This document shows positions 8,107-17,075 of a stretch of 64,000 nt of DNA, one piece after another. The notes below the pieces were generated by a model. The model ran no database searches. It saw only the letters and a list, made by a program, of their open reading frames with translations, and was not told the origin of the DNA. The translations under genes were made by a program, and so were the position numbers. The DNA is from Chryseobacterium gleum (GTDB lineage: Bacteria > Bacteroidota > Bacteroidia > Flavobacteriales > Weeksellaceae). The stretch's first letter is position 1. Each line of letters starts with the position of its first letter. The DNA lies in assembly GCF_900636535.1 (NCBI RefSeq), contig NZ_LR134289.1:1984001-2048000 (forward strand). Reading direction: 5' to 3'.

Positions 8107-9276
8107 ATGACACCAGATACCACCACAAAAGATATTACGAAAAAGTATATGGACGTCCGCACACGTTCCGAAGAAATCTGTGCCCCACTGGAAATTGAAG
8201 ATTATGTAGTACAGCCTATTGTTGACGTAAGTCCGCCGAAGTGGCATCTTGGACATACTACCTGGTTTTTCGAGACCTTCATCCTTGTTCCTCATTTTCC
8301 TGATTACAAAGTGTTTGACCCTCAGTATAATTTTGTTTTTAACAGCTATTATGAAACCATCGGAGCAAGGGTTATCCGGACGGACCGCGGAAACCTCAGC
8401 CGTCCTTCTGTTTCAGACATATACCAATACAGAAAGTATGTGGATGAACACATGAAAGCTTTTCTTGAAAGTTCATTTCTGACAGAAGCTGTTGAACTCC
8501 TTCTGGATTTGGGACTTAACCATGAACAGCAGCATCAGGAATTATTAATCACTGATATTAAGTATATTTTAGGACATAATCCGCTTTTCCCGGCTTATAC
8601 AGAAGAAAAATCTGTACAAAACAATTCAAAAACTACCGAAATGCTCAGCTTTTCTGAAGGAGTGTATGAAATTGGTTTTAAAGGGAAAGGATTTTGTTTT
8701 GATAATGAACTGGGAAGGCATAAAGTATATCTGACAGACTTTGAAATTGCCAGTCAGCTGGTAACCAACAGGGACTTTTTAGAATTTATGGAAGCCGGCG
8801 GGTATGAAGATTTCAGGCACTGGCATGCTGAAGGATGGGACTGGGTGAAACAAAATTCTGCAAAATCTCCGCTATACTGGCATTATATTGAAGGCAAGTG
8901 GATGTATTATACACTCAACGGACTACAGGAAACAGATCCCGATGCCCCGTTGTGCCATATCAATTTCTACGAAGCCTCTGCTTTTGCTTCCTGGAAAGAA
9001 ATGCGCCTTCCTACTGAAGAAGAATGGGAAGTTGCTTCAGATTATTTTGACTGGGGAATACGCTGGGAATGGACGAATTCTGCCTACCTGCCCTATCCTC
9101 ATTTTAAGAAAGAAGCAGGAGCTGTAGGTGAATACAATGGAAAATTCATGGTGAATCAGATGGTATTAAGAGGTTCATCAGAAGCGACACCTCCGGGACA
9201 CAGCAGAAAGACCTATCGTAATTTTTTTCAGCCTAATTTAAAATGGCAGTTCACAGGAATCAGACTTGCCCGGTAA
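8107..9276 (+). CDS. egtB: Hercynine oxygenase / sulfoxide synthase (EgtB)
   Basis: EgtB is a non-haem iron enzyme that joins hercynine to a thiol donor with O2, giving a sulfoxide that a lyase later cleaves to ergothioneine. In this 389-residue protein the N-terminal DinB-like part carries the three iron ligands: His50 in HLGHTTWFFE, and His138 and His142 in HEQQHQE. These match His51/134/138 of the actinobacterial enzyme. The C-terminal half is the formylglycine-generating-enzyme fold (RLPTEEEWEVA, then VLRGSSEATP near 355 and a final FTGIRLAR). It is shorter than mycobacterial EgtB (about 430). No egtA or egtC is nearby, which fits use of cysteine instead of gamma-glutamylcysteine, though this is inference. 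The PLP lyase EgtE is also absent here. Confidence 0.92.
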   Translation: MTPDTTTKDITKKYMDVRTRSEEICAPLEIEDYVVQPIVDVSPPKWHLGHTTWFFETFILVPHFPDYKVFDPQYNFVFNSYYETIGARVIRTDRGNLSRPSVSDIYQYRKYVDEHMKAFLESSFLTEAVELLLDLGLNHEQQHQELLITDIKYILGHNPLFPAYTEEKSVQNNSKTTEMLSFSEGVYEIGFKGKGFCFDNELGRHKVYLTDFEIASQLVTNRDFLEFMEAGGYEDFRHWHAEGWDWVKQNSAKSPLYWHYIEGKWMYYTLNGLQETDPDAPLCHINFYEASAFASWKEMRLPTEEEWEVASDYFDWGIRWEWTNSAYLPYPHFKKEAGAVGEYNGKFMVNQMVLRGSSEATPPGHSRKTYRNFFQPNLKWQFTGIRLAR

Positions 9277-9285
9277 TTTTCACCT

Positions 9286-10206
9286 ATGATCACAGTAGAA
9301 TCAGTCTCAAAGAGTTTTAACGGAAAAAAAGCAGTGGATCATATTTCTTTTCAGGCATCTGATCAGGAAATCCTTGTTCTTTTAGGCACAAGCGGATGCG
9401 GGAAAACCACAACGCTTAAGATGATCAACCGTCTTATAGAAGCAGATTCAGGGAACATTCTCATTAATGATAAAAATATCAGGGATCAGAAACCCGAGGA
9501 TTTGAGAATGGGAATAGGTTTTGTGATGCAGCATTCCGGGTTATTTCCTCATTATACAATTCAGCAGAATATTGCCGTAGTTCCTGAACTTCTGAAATGG
9601 GACAAAAAGAAAACGGAAAGAAGAACACATGAGCTCCTGGCAAAGCTCCATCTTTCTGAAGAAGTTCTGCAACGATTCCCCCATGAGCTAAGCGGCGGGC
9701 AACAGCAACGGGTAGGCATCGCAAGGGCATTGATTGCAGACAGCCCTGTTTTGCTGATGGATGAGCCATTCGGAGCACTTGATAATATTACCAGAGCTGA
9801 TATTCATTCTGAATTTAAATCGTTGGAAGAACTTAAAAATAAAACCATCATCCTGGTTACCCATGATGTGCAGGAGGCTTTTGAACTGGGGCACAGGATA
9901 TGTCTGATGGATAACGGGAAAATCATACAGACCGGTACTCCCAGGGAAATGCTTTATCAGCCTGCCACGCATTTTGTCCGTGATTTTTTTGCTGAAAACC
10001 GGCTTCTGTTAGAATATAAAGTAGCCGCGCTGCATCATATCAGTCCGTTTCTTACTCCTGAAAACTCATACTACAGACCGGACAGTACTGATAATACAAG
10101 TGTCTGGGATGTTTTGCAGCAACTGAGTTCTGATCATCAAAACGCTGAAGTTTATGAAGAAGTGGTGAAAGCGTTTAATCATTATAAAAAATCACAGATG
10201 GTATGA
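9286..10206 (+). CDS. egtV: ABC transporter ATPase of the OpuCA/EgtV type
   Basis: This 306-residue nucleotide-binding subunit energises import by the adjacent permease. Walker A is GTSGCGKT (34-41), the Q-loop lies at MQHSGLFPH, the signature is LSGGQ (135-139), and Walker B is LLMDE (156-160). The switch histidine is in THDVQEAFELG. It resembles ProV/OpuCA ATPases of compatible-solute transporters, with a C-terminal tail (about 235-306) in the place of the usual tandem CBS domains but too short to hold both. It starts 9 bp after egtB, and its stop overlaps the next start (ATGA). Linkage to egtD and egtB points to ergothioneine, hercynine or a related betaine as cargo, as in the EgtUV systems described in Gram-positives and Helicobacter. 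Confidence 0.85.
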   Translation: MITVESVSKSFNGKKAVDHISFQASDQEILVLLGTSGCGKTTTLKMINRLIEADSGNILINDKNIRDQKPEDLRMGIGFVMQHSGLFPHYTIQQNIAVVPELLKWDKKKTERRTHELLAKLHLSEEVLQRFPHELSGGQQQRVGIARALIADSPVLLMDEPFGALDNITRADIHSEFKSLEELKNKTIILVTHDVQEAFELGHRICLMDNGKIIQTGTPREMLYQPATHFVRDFFAENRLLLEYKVAALHHISPFLTPENSYYRPDSTDNTSVWDVLQQLSSDHQNAEVYEEVVKAFNHYKKSQMV

Positions 10207-11771
10207 CACAGCAGCAGAGTCTCTGGCAATTTATTGCTGAACAACACGAAAAGCTGGCTGTGCAGATCATTCAGCATCTTGGGCTTACCTTTTTGTCACT
10301 GCTTCTGGCCATCGTGATCGGAGTGCCTTTAGGCATACTGATATCCAGGAAAAAAAAGCTTTCCAGTCCGGTGTTGGGCGCCGCCGGTATTTTACAGACT
10401 ATTCCAAGTATTGCTCTGCTGGGATTTATGATTCCTGTTTTCGGCATTGGTCCGAAACCGGCCATTGCGGCTTTACTGATCTACGCTCTTCTTCCCATTA
10501 TCCGGAATACCTATACCGGAATTACAGGGGTTGATCCTGCAGTGATTGAGTCAGCCAAAGCCATGGGAATGAACAGAAGGCAGCTTCTTTTTAAAGTAAA
10601 ACTCCCTCTGGCGATGCCGGTAATCATTGCAGGAATCAGGACTGCAGCGGTTATTAATGTGGGCGTAGCTACCCTGGCTTCTTTTGTGGCAGCAGGTGGT
10701 CTGGGAGAATTTATCTTCGGAGGGATTTCGCTCAACAATACGAATATGATTCTTGCCGGAGCCATTCCGGCCGCATTGCTGGCCGTTGTACTGGATCAGA
10801 TCATTGCGATGATCCAAAAATCAGGCTACAGATTTTTTCAGAAGCTGAAATATATTCTTCCTGCTATTCTTATTGTTCTGGGAGCAGGCTATCTTTTGAC
10901 ATCAGTGTCACATCGAACCATTAAAGCCGGTTTTACCCCGGAATTTATGGGAAGACAGGACGGTGATATCGGGCTTCGTTCCGTATATGGACTCAATGTT
11001 AACCCTCTTGTAGTGAGTGATGCAATTATGTATAAGGCCGCTTATGAGAAAGAACTGGACCTGATCAGCGGATATTCGACAGATGGAAGAATCAAAGCAT
11101 ATGATCTGTATGTGCTGGATGATGATCAAAAAATATTTCCTCCGTATTATGCGGCTCCCATTATCAAGACTAAAACACTGAAAAAATTTCCGGATCTGGA
11201 GAAAACCTTAAATCTACTGGCCGGAAAATTCAATGATTCCATCATGACGGACCTGAATTACAGAGCTGATCATCTCCACCAGACTCCGGAAAGGATTGCA
11301 AAGGATTTTCTCATCCGCAATACCCTGTATAAAAGTCCCCGGAAAGGAAATTCGGGAACCATCCGGATTGGTTCAAAAATCTTTGGTGAACAATATATCC
11401 TTGCGGAAATGTATACTATGCTTATTGAAGGGTATACCGGCTATAAAGTGGAAACCAAAACCGGTTTAGGGGGAACGAAAATCTGTTTTGATGCCTTAAT
11501 GAATGACGCAATTGATTTTTACCCTGAATATACGGGAACCGGCCTTCTGGTTCTTTTAAAACCTTCAGCAGAAACAATCAGAGAGGTTTCCCAAAGTCCC
11601 GATAAAACCTACCACTATGTGAATGCAGCGTTTGAAAAACAATATGGAATTCAATGGCTGCAGCCTTTAGGGTTCAATAATGCTTATGCACTGATGATGC
11701 GCAGCAACCAGGCTGAAGAGCTTCATATCAGGAATATTTCTGACCTTAAGAAGTATTTTGATCGGAAATAA
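10203..11771 (+). CDS. egtU: ABC permease fused to a circularly permuted betaine/ergothioneine-binding domain (EgtU-like)
   Basis: Residues 1-215 form a ProW/OpuCB-type permease with several hydrophobic segments and the EAA-loop region ESAKAMGMNRRQLL (116-129). A further helix (217-234) leads into an extracytoplasmic OpuAC/ProX-like domain (about 239-522). Its halves are in swapped order. The part that is C-terminal in normal OpuCC proteins (KAGFTPEFMGRQDG, YSTDGRIKAYDL at 291-302, FFPPYY-like FPPYYAAP, LNYRADH, AKDFL) comes first, at 241-370. The normally N-terminal part (TIRIGSKIFGEQYIL at 386-400, YPEYTGTG, PLGFNNAYALMM, ISDLKKY at the very end) comes second. ATGA overlap with the ATPase gene shows tight coupling. 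The cargo is inferred from egtDB next door and could also be a betaine. Confidence 0.82.
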   Translation: MTQQQSLWQFIAEQHEKLAVQIIQHLGLTFLSLLLAIVIGVPLGILISRKKKLSSPVLGAAGILQTIPSIALLGFMIPVFGIGPKPAIAALLIYALLPIIRNTYTGITGVDPAVIESAKAMGMNRRQLLFKVKLPLAMPVIIAGIRTAAVINVGVATLASFVAAGGLGEFIFGGISLNNTNMILAGAIPAALLAVVLDQIIAMIQKSGYRFFQKLKYILPAILIVLGAGYLLTSVSHRTIKAGFTPEFMGRQDGDIGLRSVYGLNVNPLVVSDAIMYKAAYEKELDLISGYSTDGRIKAYDLYVLDDDQKIFPPYYAAPIIKTKTLKKFPDLEKTLNLLAGKFNDSIMTDLNYRADHLHQTPERIAKDFLIRNTLYKSPRKGNSGTIRIGSKIFGEQYILAEMYTMLIEGYTGYKVETKTGLGGTKICFDALMNDAIDFYPEYTGTGLLVLLKPSAETIREVSQSPDKTYHYVNAAFEKQYGIQWLQPLGFNNAYALMMRSNQAEELHIRNISDLKKYFDRK

Positions 11772-11871
11772 AGGATGTAATTCAATAAAACAAATTCTCC
11801 TAGTTCTTCCTGATAAAAATTACAAACGTCTTTTTTTAAAATACTATCTTCACAGGATAAAATTTGACAAA

Positions 11872-12417
11872 ATGAAAAAAATACTATTTCTGGCTTCGGC
11901 TGTACTGGTTCTCAATTCATGTGTGGTAAGAACGGCAACAAAAGTTGTATCCGGAGCTGTAAATCTGGGATATAAAGCCGTAAAGGGAACGGTTAACGGA
12001 ATCAGCTGGGCGGTAAGTAAGGCCAAAGGAAAAATAGATGAAGACCGTTTGGACGGCACCTGGAAAGTAGTGGGTGTTTACCGTGGTTCATTTGAGGACT
12101 TTTCTAAAGATCAGAATCCTGACGGGTCATTTACCTCGGAATGTACAGAAGGTTTTGACCAGATTGTTTTCAAGGCCAAAAAATCCAAATTCAAGCCGGT
12201 ACACTGCAGCACCCAGGATGAAGATTGGGTGAAGTATTCTATGGAGTTTGGAAAGAATCCTTCCACGAAAGAAAAAGAAAACTATATAGAATATAATTCC
12301 AACAACTATATTTCTGTTATTGATGTCAACAGTAAAACTATGGTTCTGGAAGGTAACCTGATGCCCAAATTAGGATTTTCCGGTGCTAAATTATATCTCC
12401 TTGAAAAGGTAAAATAA
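11872..12417 (+). CDS. Predicted lipoprotein, unknown function
   Basis: The longest frame opens at 11758, inside the preceding gene. The likely start is the ATG at 11872, which gives a 181-residue protein with a lipoprotein signal (MKKILFLASAVLVLNSC, lipid-anchored Cys17). After a short Ala/Val-rich amphipathic segment comes a lipocalin-like or DUF-type beta domain (LDGTWKVVGVYRGSFEDF) of about 130 residues. The phrase LDGTWKVV recalls lipocalin-like domains of Bacteroidota, but the match is weak. It is about 100 bp downstream of the transporter gene and probably has its own promoter. Confidence 0.75.
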   Translation: MKKILFLASAVLVLNSCVVRTATKVVSGAVNLGYKAVKGTVNGISWAVSKAKGKIDEDRLDGTWKVVGVYRGSFEDFSKDQNPDGSFTSECTEGFDQIVFKAKKSKFKPVHCSTQDEDWVKYSMEFGKNPSTKEKENYIEYNSNNYISVIDVNSKTMVLEGNLMPKLGFSGAKLYLLEKVK

Positions 12418-12426
12418 GAATTCAGA

Positions 12427-12855
12427 TTACTGTAAAAACTTTTCTGCAATAAAATACCCGCTGCCAATCACCAGTAGTGGCATTGCTATGGAGATCAGTA
12501 TTAAAGGCCATGCAAAAATTCTGAAATAGGTATATAAGCTTACAGAAGAAGGATCTTCCGGATCATAAATAACAGTCTCCGTCTCACCTACTGACCAGGC
12601 TGAAGGATTGGTGCCTTCCGGAAGTTCAAAAGTATATTCAACATTATTACGGGTACGGAAAGTAAAGAGCGGCATATATACTTCGCCGTCAGAATCATCT
12701 ATCCGCAGTGAGGTAACGGTTGCCGTTGCCTTTTCTGCTTTTTTTAAGAACGAAAGAGTGCTTCTGAAACTCAGCAAAGCTGCCACAAACAGAATGATTC
12801 CTGCTGCAGAGATGATATAGTATTGCCACATAGCTTTCTTTTTATTTCTGTTCAT
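12427..12855 (-). CDS. DUF3592-type membrane protein
   Basis: The frame is open from 12933, but the start at 12855 (MNRNKKKAMW) gives a normal positive-inside N-terminus before the first transmembrane helix and a 142-residue product. The layout is helix (about 12-32), an extracytoplasmic beta domain of some 70 residues (ATATVTSLRIDDSDG, YMPLFTFRT, VGETETVIYDPEDP), then a second helix. That is the DUF3592 pattern, including the closing VIYDPEDP. These proteins are widespread and uncharacterised. It is convergent with the lipoprotein gene and downstream of the serine hydrolase on the same strand. Confidence 0.7.
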   Translation of the reverse strand: MNRNKKKAMWQYYIISAAGIILFVAALLSFRSTLSFLKKAEKATATVTSLRIDDSDGEVYMPLFTFRTRNNVEYTFELPEGTNPSAWSVGETETVIYDPEDPSSVSLYTYFRIFAWPLILISIAMPLLVIGSGYFIAEKFLQ

Positions 12856-12944
12856 AATAGATATCCTGGAAATAAATACAATCTTATCGCATTTATTTCC
12901 AGATTGATATCCCGAATATACAAAGATTTTCATTGCATAAACAG

Positions 12945-14432
12945 TTATCTGGTTTCTATGTCTACAATCTTTTTCCCATCTTCTCCAAGGTAATGAAGAA
13001 CCAGCTTTTCATAGACCTTATAACCATCATCAACATTGGTAAAAATAATGATTCCCTTTCCTGAATCGGGTAAAATAATGGCAATGCAGCGAGTACCCTG
13101 GTCTGCTCCGCTATGCGATAAGGCATAATGATTATTTCCCAGATCATAAATCTCAAAGCCTAACCCAAAATATTTATTTTCTTTAACCTTTACCTGTTTT
13201 TTTATCATTTCCCGGAATATTTCCGGCTTCAGATTTTCTCCTTTCATGACACTCACCATAAAATTTCCATAATCCTGGATGGTGGTATGCAGGTCATCGG
13301 CAGCATTAGCTTTGGTAATTTTTTCTATTGGGTAAGCCTCTTTTTTTTCATTGTATCCTGTTACAAATCTTGATGCATCAGTATTCTGATCCCAGATATA
13401 GTTGGTATCATTCATTCTGAGAGGCTGAAAGATGAGCTCTTTGGCAAGCTGATCCAGTGATTTTCCAATTTTCTTTTCTAATGCTTTTCTCAGATATTCG
13501 AAACCTTCTCCTGAATATTGGTATTTTGTCCCGGGATCAAACTGGAAGTTCAGCTTTTTATCGGCATTCATCCATCTCCAGTTCGGAAATCCCGTCTGAT
13601 GGGTAAGAATAATTCTGGTTGTTAATTTTTTATTCCTAATATCATTTACAATATCCGGATCTGTCCAGTAGGTATCAAGAGGTTCATCCAGCTTCCATCT
13701 GCCTAGACTTACAAGGCGTAAGGCTACTATTGCTGTAACAGGTTTGGTGAGCGATGCTACATTAAATAGGGCATTTTGAGGCGCTGAAATTCCTTTTTTT
13801 ACCTCGCCAAAAACTTTTACCTGCTGTAATTTTCCTTCTCTGATAATTCCTAATCCAAGAGTGGGAATATTATTTTCTCTCAGCCAGCTCTGCATCGACT
13901 GATCGTTATCAAACATCGCTTCATTATCAGTGGTTTGCTTTGGATGATGGTTAAAGCTCAATGAATTCTTAAGCTTCCATTCAGCATTTTCCAATACCCA
14001 TAAATGGCTAAACTTTGCTTCCCCCACTAATTTTTCAGCCTGATTCCCTGCCTTTTCATAAAACAGGTGATCTCCGTTCTGAATGGCAGCATAGATCTTT
14101 CCGTCTTTATACATGGGATAAATCTCTGTGCTCTTATCAATCAGGACTCTTTTTACCTGATAGGTTTCCGGAGATTTGCACAATCCGGTTTTAAAATCAC
14201 TGATAAATTTATTTTTGTCTGCAAAACCGCCTTTATCATGGTAAAATTCAAACCTGTCGTTTAGCAGACTTTCCATCTGTCCGATATTACATTTATTATA
14301 CCCTGCAGTAAAAAGCAAACTGTCTTTCGACATAATAGTTTTATAAAGAGGATCTGTTTTTTCTACCTGTGCATGCAATACATTCATCAACAGAATAAAA
14401 AAAGGAAGGATCAATTGCGAAGACTTTGTCAT
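12945..14432 (-). CDS. Exported serine hydrolase (class C beta-lactamase fold) with N-terminal DUF4440/NTF2-like domain
   Basis: The 495-residue protein has a signal peptide (residues 1-21). An NTF2-like DUF4440 domain follows (about 28-165, with ESLLNDRFEFYHD and LKNSLSFNHHP), and then a beta-lactamase/transpeptidase domain to the end. Catalytic marks are SLTK (SxxK), Tyr in YQYSGEGFEYL (YxN position) and HSGADQGT (the KTG/HxG position). Family members hydrolyse D-amino-acid peptides, esters or beta-lactams. HSG in place of KTG argues for an esterase or peptidase. The NTF2-like fusion is unusual and may bind substrate. An XRE regulator gene lies 87 bp upstream on the same strand. The gap between holds a box-like AACCTTTG (minus strand). 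Confidence 0.85.
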   Translation of the reverse strand: MTKSSQLILPFFILLMNVLHAQVEKTDPLYKTIMSKDSLLFTAGYNKCNIGQMESLLNDRFEFYHDKGGFADKNKFISDFKTGLCKSPETYQVKRVLIDKSTEIYPMYKDGKIYAAIQNGDHLFYEKAGNQAEKLVGEAKFSHLWVLENAEWKLKNSLSFNHHPKQTTDNEAMFDNDQSMQSWLRENNIPTLGLGIIREGKLQQVKVFGEVKKGISAPQNALFNVASLTKPVTAIVALRLVSLGRWKLDEPLDTYWTDPDIVNDIRNKKLTTRIILTHQTGFPNWRWMNADKKLNFQFDPGTKYQYSGEGFEYLRKALEKKIGKSLDQLAKELIFQPLRMNDTNYIWDQNTDASRFVTGYNEKKEAYPIEKITKANAADDLHTTIQDYGNFMVSVMKGENLKPEIFREMIKKQVKVKENKYFGLGFEIYDLGNNHYALSHSGADQGTRCIAIILPDSGKGIIIFTNVDDGYKVYEKLVLHYLGEDGKKIVDIETR

Positions 14433-14519
14433 TATTATTTTTTTGACAAAGGTTAGATTTTTAACAGATTTTTCATTAAAAACTGACCTGACAAAAACCC
14501 GACAAAGTCCTGACAGGAT

Positions 14520-15095
14520 TTATATCATACTGAATTTCAGCCTGAAATAGAGTTTTTTATTCCGGTCTATTTCGGCTGCATTGCGAAGGATAATAAATAC
14601 ATTGGAAAGAACAATCAGGATCATAAGGATAAGGGTAAACTGTTTTCCAAACTTTAAGAAGATTCCGAGCATGAAGGTAATGGGTGCTATTACCGTCCAG
14701 ATCATCTGAACTGAAATGATCTGTCTTGCCAGGCTGTTGTTCTGCTTCAGAGTAAACATCAGCATCAGAGGAACAAAAATATTCAGGGGTGGCAAAAGTG
14801 TGAAAATAAGTGATGAAAGGTTGATGATTTTGATGTAAGAATAATTGATCTGAGGCTCCTTTTCTTCCTCATCTGTTTTTTCACCTCCAGTATTTTCATT
14901 GATGGTTTGTGTCCGGGTATGCAGCAATTCAGATTCTTCTATTTCCAAAACCTGCGCCAGCACTCTCAGAGTATGTCCTTTGGGCTCTGTTCCGGATTCT
15001 ATCCGCTGAATGGTTCTTACAGAAATCTTTGATTTTTCTGACAGTTCTTCCTGAGTCAGGTTCTTTTGTTCTCTTATGGCTTTTAGTCTGGACAT
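14520..15095 (-). CDS. XRE-family regulator with C-terminal membrane domain
   Basis: The 191-residue protein starts with a typical Cro/C1 helix-turn-helix (residues 3-58: LTQEELSEKSKISVRTIQRIE with key TQEEL and RTIQRIESG). A charged linker (EEKEPQ) follows, then about three transmembrane segments (90-185) like the DUF4870 proteins. A membrane-tethered DNA-binding protein may sense envelope state. It is followed by the serine hydrolase gene and may control it. The target is inference. Confidence 0.8.
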   Translation of the reverse strand: MSRLKAIREQKNLTQEELSEKSKISVRTIQRIESGTEPKGHTLRVLAQVLEIEESELLHTRTQTINENTGGEKTDEEEKEPQINYSYIKIINLSSLIFTLLPPLNIFVPLMLMFTLKQNNSLARQIISVQMIWTVIAPITFMLGIFLKFGKQFTLILMILIVLSNVFIILRNAAEIDRNKKLYFRLKFSMI

Positions 15096-15401
15096 GCTTG
15101 ATATTGGAAAAAGGATATTTTGTCCGGCTAATTTACAGCTTTATCACTGAAAATGTTCATTCCTGTAAAACACAATATTTGCAGTCTGCCAAATCATGAA
15201 TTAATTGTAGATGATAAGGTATATGTTGAACAATAAACCCGAAGACTTTTTCTGTTCCGCATTCCGGTGTAAATTCATATAAAGTCTGGCTTCAAAGACA
15301 TCATGATGTAATGAACTGCGAATTTCAGATTAATATCCGGAGCATAAAACAGTGAAAATATGTAATTTTGTGGTTGCATTATCTTCACAACAGGCTCAGC
15401 A

Positions 15402-16265
15402 ATGAAACAGACAATTCCTACTTATGATCTGAGTGGTATTTCCGACCACAGATTCCATATCAAAAGAATGGATAAATGGAATGAGAGGCCTGAAGACGCT
15501 CTTATGAACAAAGGAATACACCGGGACAGCCATTATATTTTCACCTGTATGGAAAGCGGCCACGTAAGAATGATGGTGGATTTCAGAACCATAGAAGCAA
15601 AAGGTTCCACTCTTTTCTGTGTATTGCCCGGGCAGGTACATCAGGGACTTTTAATGAATAATGTTTCCGGATGGTTTATTGCTGTTAAAGCAGAACTTGT
15701 TCCCGATGCCGTACGGACTTTTTTTGATGAATGCCTGGTTGAAATACAGCCCTTGTCTGTAGATAAGAAATATAGCGAAAAAATCAGCACAACAGCAGGG
15801 ATGCTTCATGATTCATATACTCATGAAATGCTGTCTGCCAAAGACAGCTTTCTGGTTGTTCAGTCTTTCCTCAATGCCTTCCTGGGAATGTTTATGATGA
15901 TGTATTCTCAGAAAAATAATTTCCCTGTTTCTAACGAAAGCCGTGCTTTGCAACTATCGAGAGCATTCAGAATTTTGGTCAGAAAGAAATTCAAAACCCT
16001 GAAAAGTCCATCCGAGTACGCAGAACTCCTGAATATTACAAGAGGATATTTAACGGAAACGGTCCGTGAAGTAACTGGAAAGCCCGCCCAGCACTGGATT
16101 CATCAGGAGATTTTAATTGAAGCCAAAAGATTACTGGTTTTTACTAATCTGAGCGTAAAAGAGGTAGCTTATGAGCTTGGGTATAGTGATCATACCTACT
16201 TCAGCCGTTTATTTTCAAAACTGGAAGACCAGTCGCCTTCAGAATTCCGGAATCAACACCAATAA
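15402..16265 (+). CDS. AraC-family transcriptional regulator
   Basis: The 287-residue protein has a cupin-like sensor (about 1-150, with FCVLPGQVHQG) and a C-terminal AraC DNA-binding domain (about 185-285). Key recognition residues are VKEVAYELGYSDHTYFSRLF. Its sensor and spacing resemble the regulator at 4711, so the two are paralogues. A siderophore-interacting flavin reductase gene starts 87 bp downstream in the same direction, which suggests that this protein regulates it, perhaps in iron limitation. The 306-bp gap upstream (15096-15401) shows no recognised element besides an ATTATCTTCAC stretch near the ATG. Confidence 0.9.
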   Translation: MKQTIPTYDLSGISDHRFHIKRMDKWNERPEDALMNKGIHRDSHYIFTCMESGHVRMMVDFRTIEAKGSTLFCVLPGQVHQGLLMNNVSGWFIAVKAELVPDAVRTFFDECLVEIQPLSVDKKYSEKISTTAGMLHDSYTHEMLSAKDSFLVVQSFLNAFLGMFMMMYSQKNNFPVSNESRALQLSRAFRILVRKKFKTLKSPSEYAELLNITRGYLTETVREVTGKPAQHWIHQEILIEAKRLLVFTNLSVKEVAYELGYSDHTYFSRLFSKLEDQSPSEFRNQHQ

Positions 16266-16352
16266 ACCCAACCACGAATAGTCCAATTAATTCCCCGAAA
16301 CCGCTATCGGTATTTTCTGATTTTGCAACGTCCTTTGCAATAAAAATCACTT

Positions 16353-17075
16353 ATGCCAAGTTTACCTAAATGGATCAACGATACTGTAGAAAGTGTGTGG
16401 TCCTCAAAATTTAAAGACTGTACTGCTATCCATATAGAAGAAATCACTAAAGATATTCGCTGTGTACGTTTTGAAACAGATTTACAGGATGCCCCTTATG
16501 AACCTGGTTATGCAATAGGGATAAGGGTCAATGACAGGGATTTCCGGAATTATTCTCCTTTCAACTTTAACAGGGAGACCGGAACTTTTGATATCTTGTT
16601 TCATTTGCATGATGCCGGCGCTGTGGGAAGCAGTTTTATAACCCGGCTCAGTGAAGGAGATTCTATAAAAATGCTGATGCCAAGGGGAAAACAGTTTTAC
16701 ATTCCTCATGCAAGAATTCATTTTTCCGTAGGTGACGAAACATCATTGGGAAGCTCAATCTCCATCAAAGAAGCTACTGAGGAATGTGGTTCAGTGTTCA
16801 TCTGCCTTCATGAGCTGGAGGAAGCATCTGCTCTTGAAAAACTGAATTTGTACGGCTATCACAGTCCTAAAAACAATACCATGAGAATGATTGAGGCACT
16901 GAATGATTTTCTGACAGAAGAAAAAGAAGCCATTAGCGATGATGAAGTTATCTTTTATATTACCGGAAACGGAGGACGAATGTCACTGATCAGGAAATTT
17001 CTTAAAGCCAGAGGAATCTCTCCGAAATGCATAAAATCACAAGCCTATTGGATTGAAGGAAAAAAAGGACTGTAA
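16353..17075 (+). CDS. Siderophore-interacting FAD-binding protein (ferric-siderophore reductase)
   Basis: The 240-residue protein has the FAD-binding barrel with RNYSPF (the RxYS/T motif, near residue 65). It also has an NAD(P)H-domain with VGDETSLGSS, the segment YITGNGGRMSLIRKFL, and the closing QAYWIEGKKG. That is the SIP family order. These enzymes reduce Fe(III) in siderophores in the cytoplasm to release Fe(II). It is slightly shorter than typical SIPs (260-280). No siderophore biosynthesis or receptor genes flank it. It is paired with the AraC gene upstream. Confidence 0.85.
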   Translation: MPSLPKWINDTVESVWSSKFKDCTAIHIEEITKDIRCVRFETDLQDAPYEPGYAIGIRVNDRDFRNYSPFNFNRETGTFDILFHLHDAGAVGSSFITRLSEGDSIKMLMPRGKQFYIPHARIHFSVGDETSLGSSISIKEATEECGSVFICLHELEEASALEKLNLYGYHSPKNNTMRMIEALNDFLTEEKEAISDDEVIFYITGNGGRMSLIRKFLKARGISPKCIKSQAYWIEGKKGL

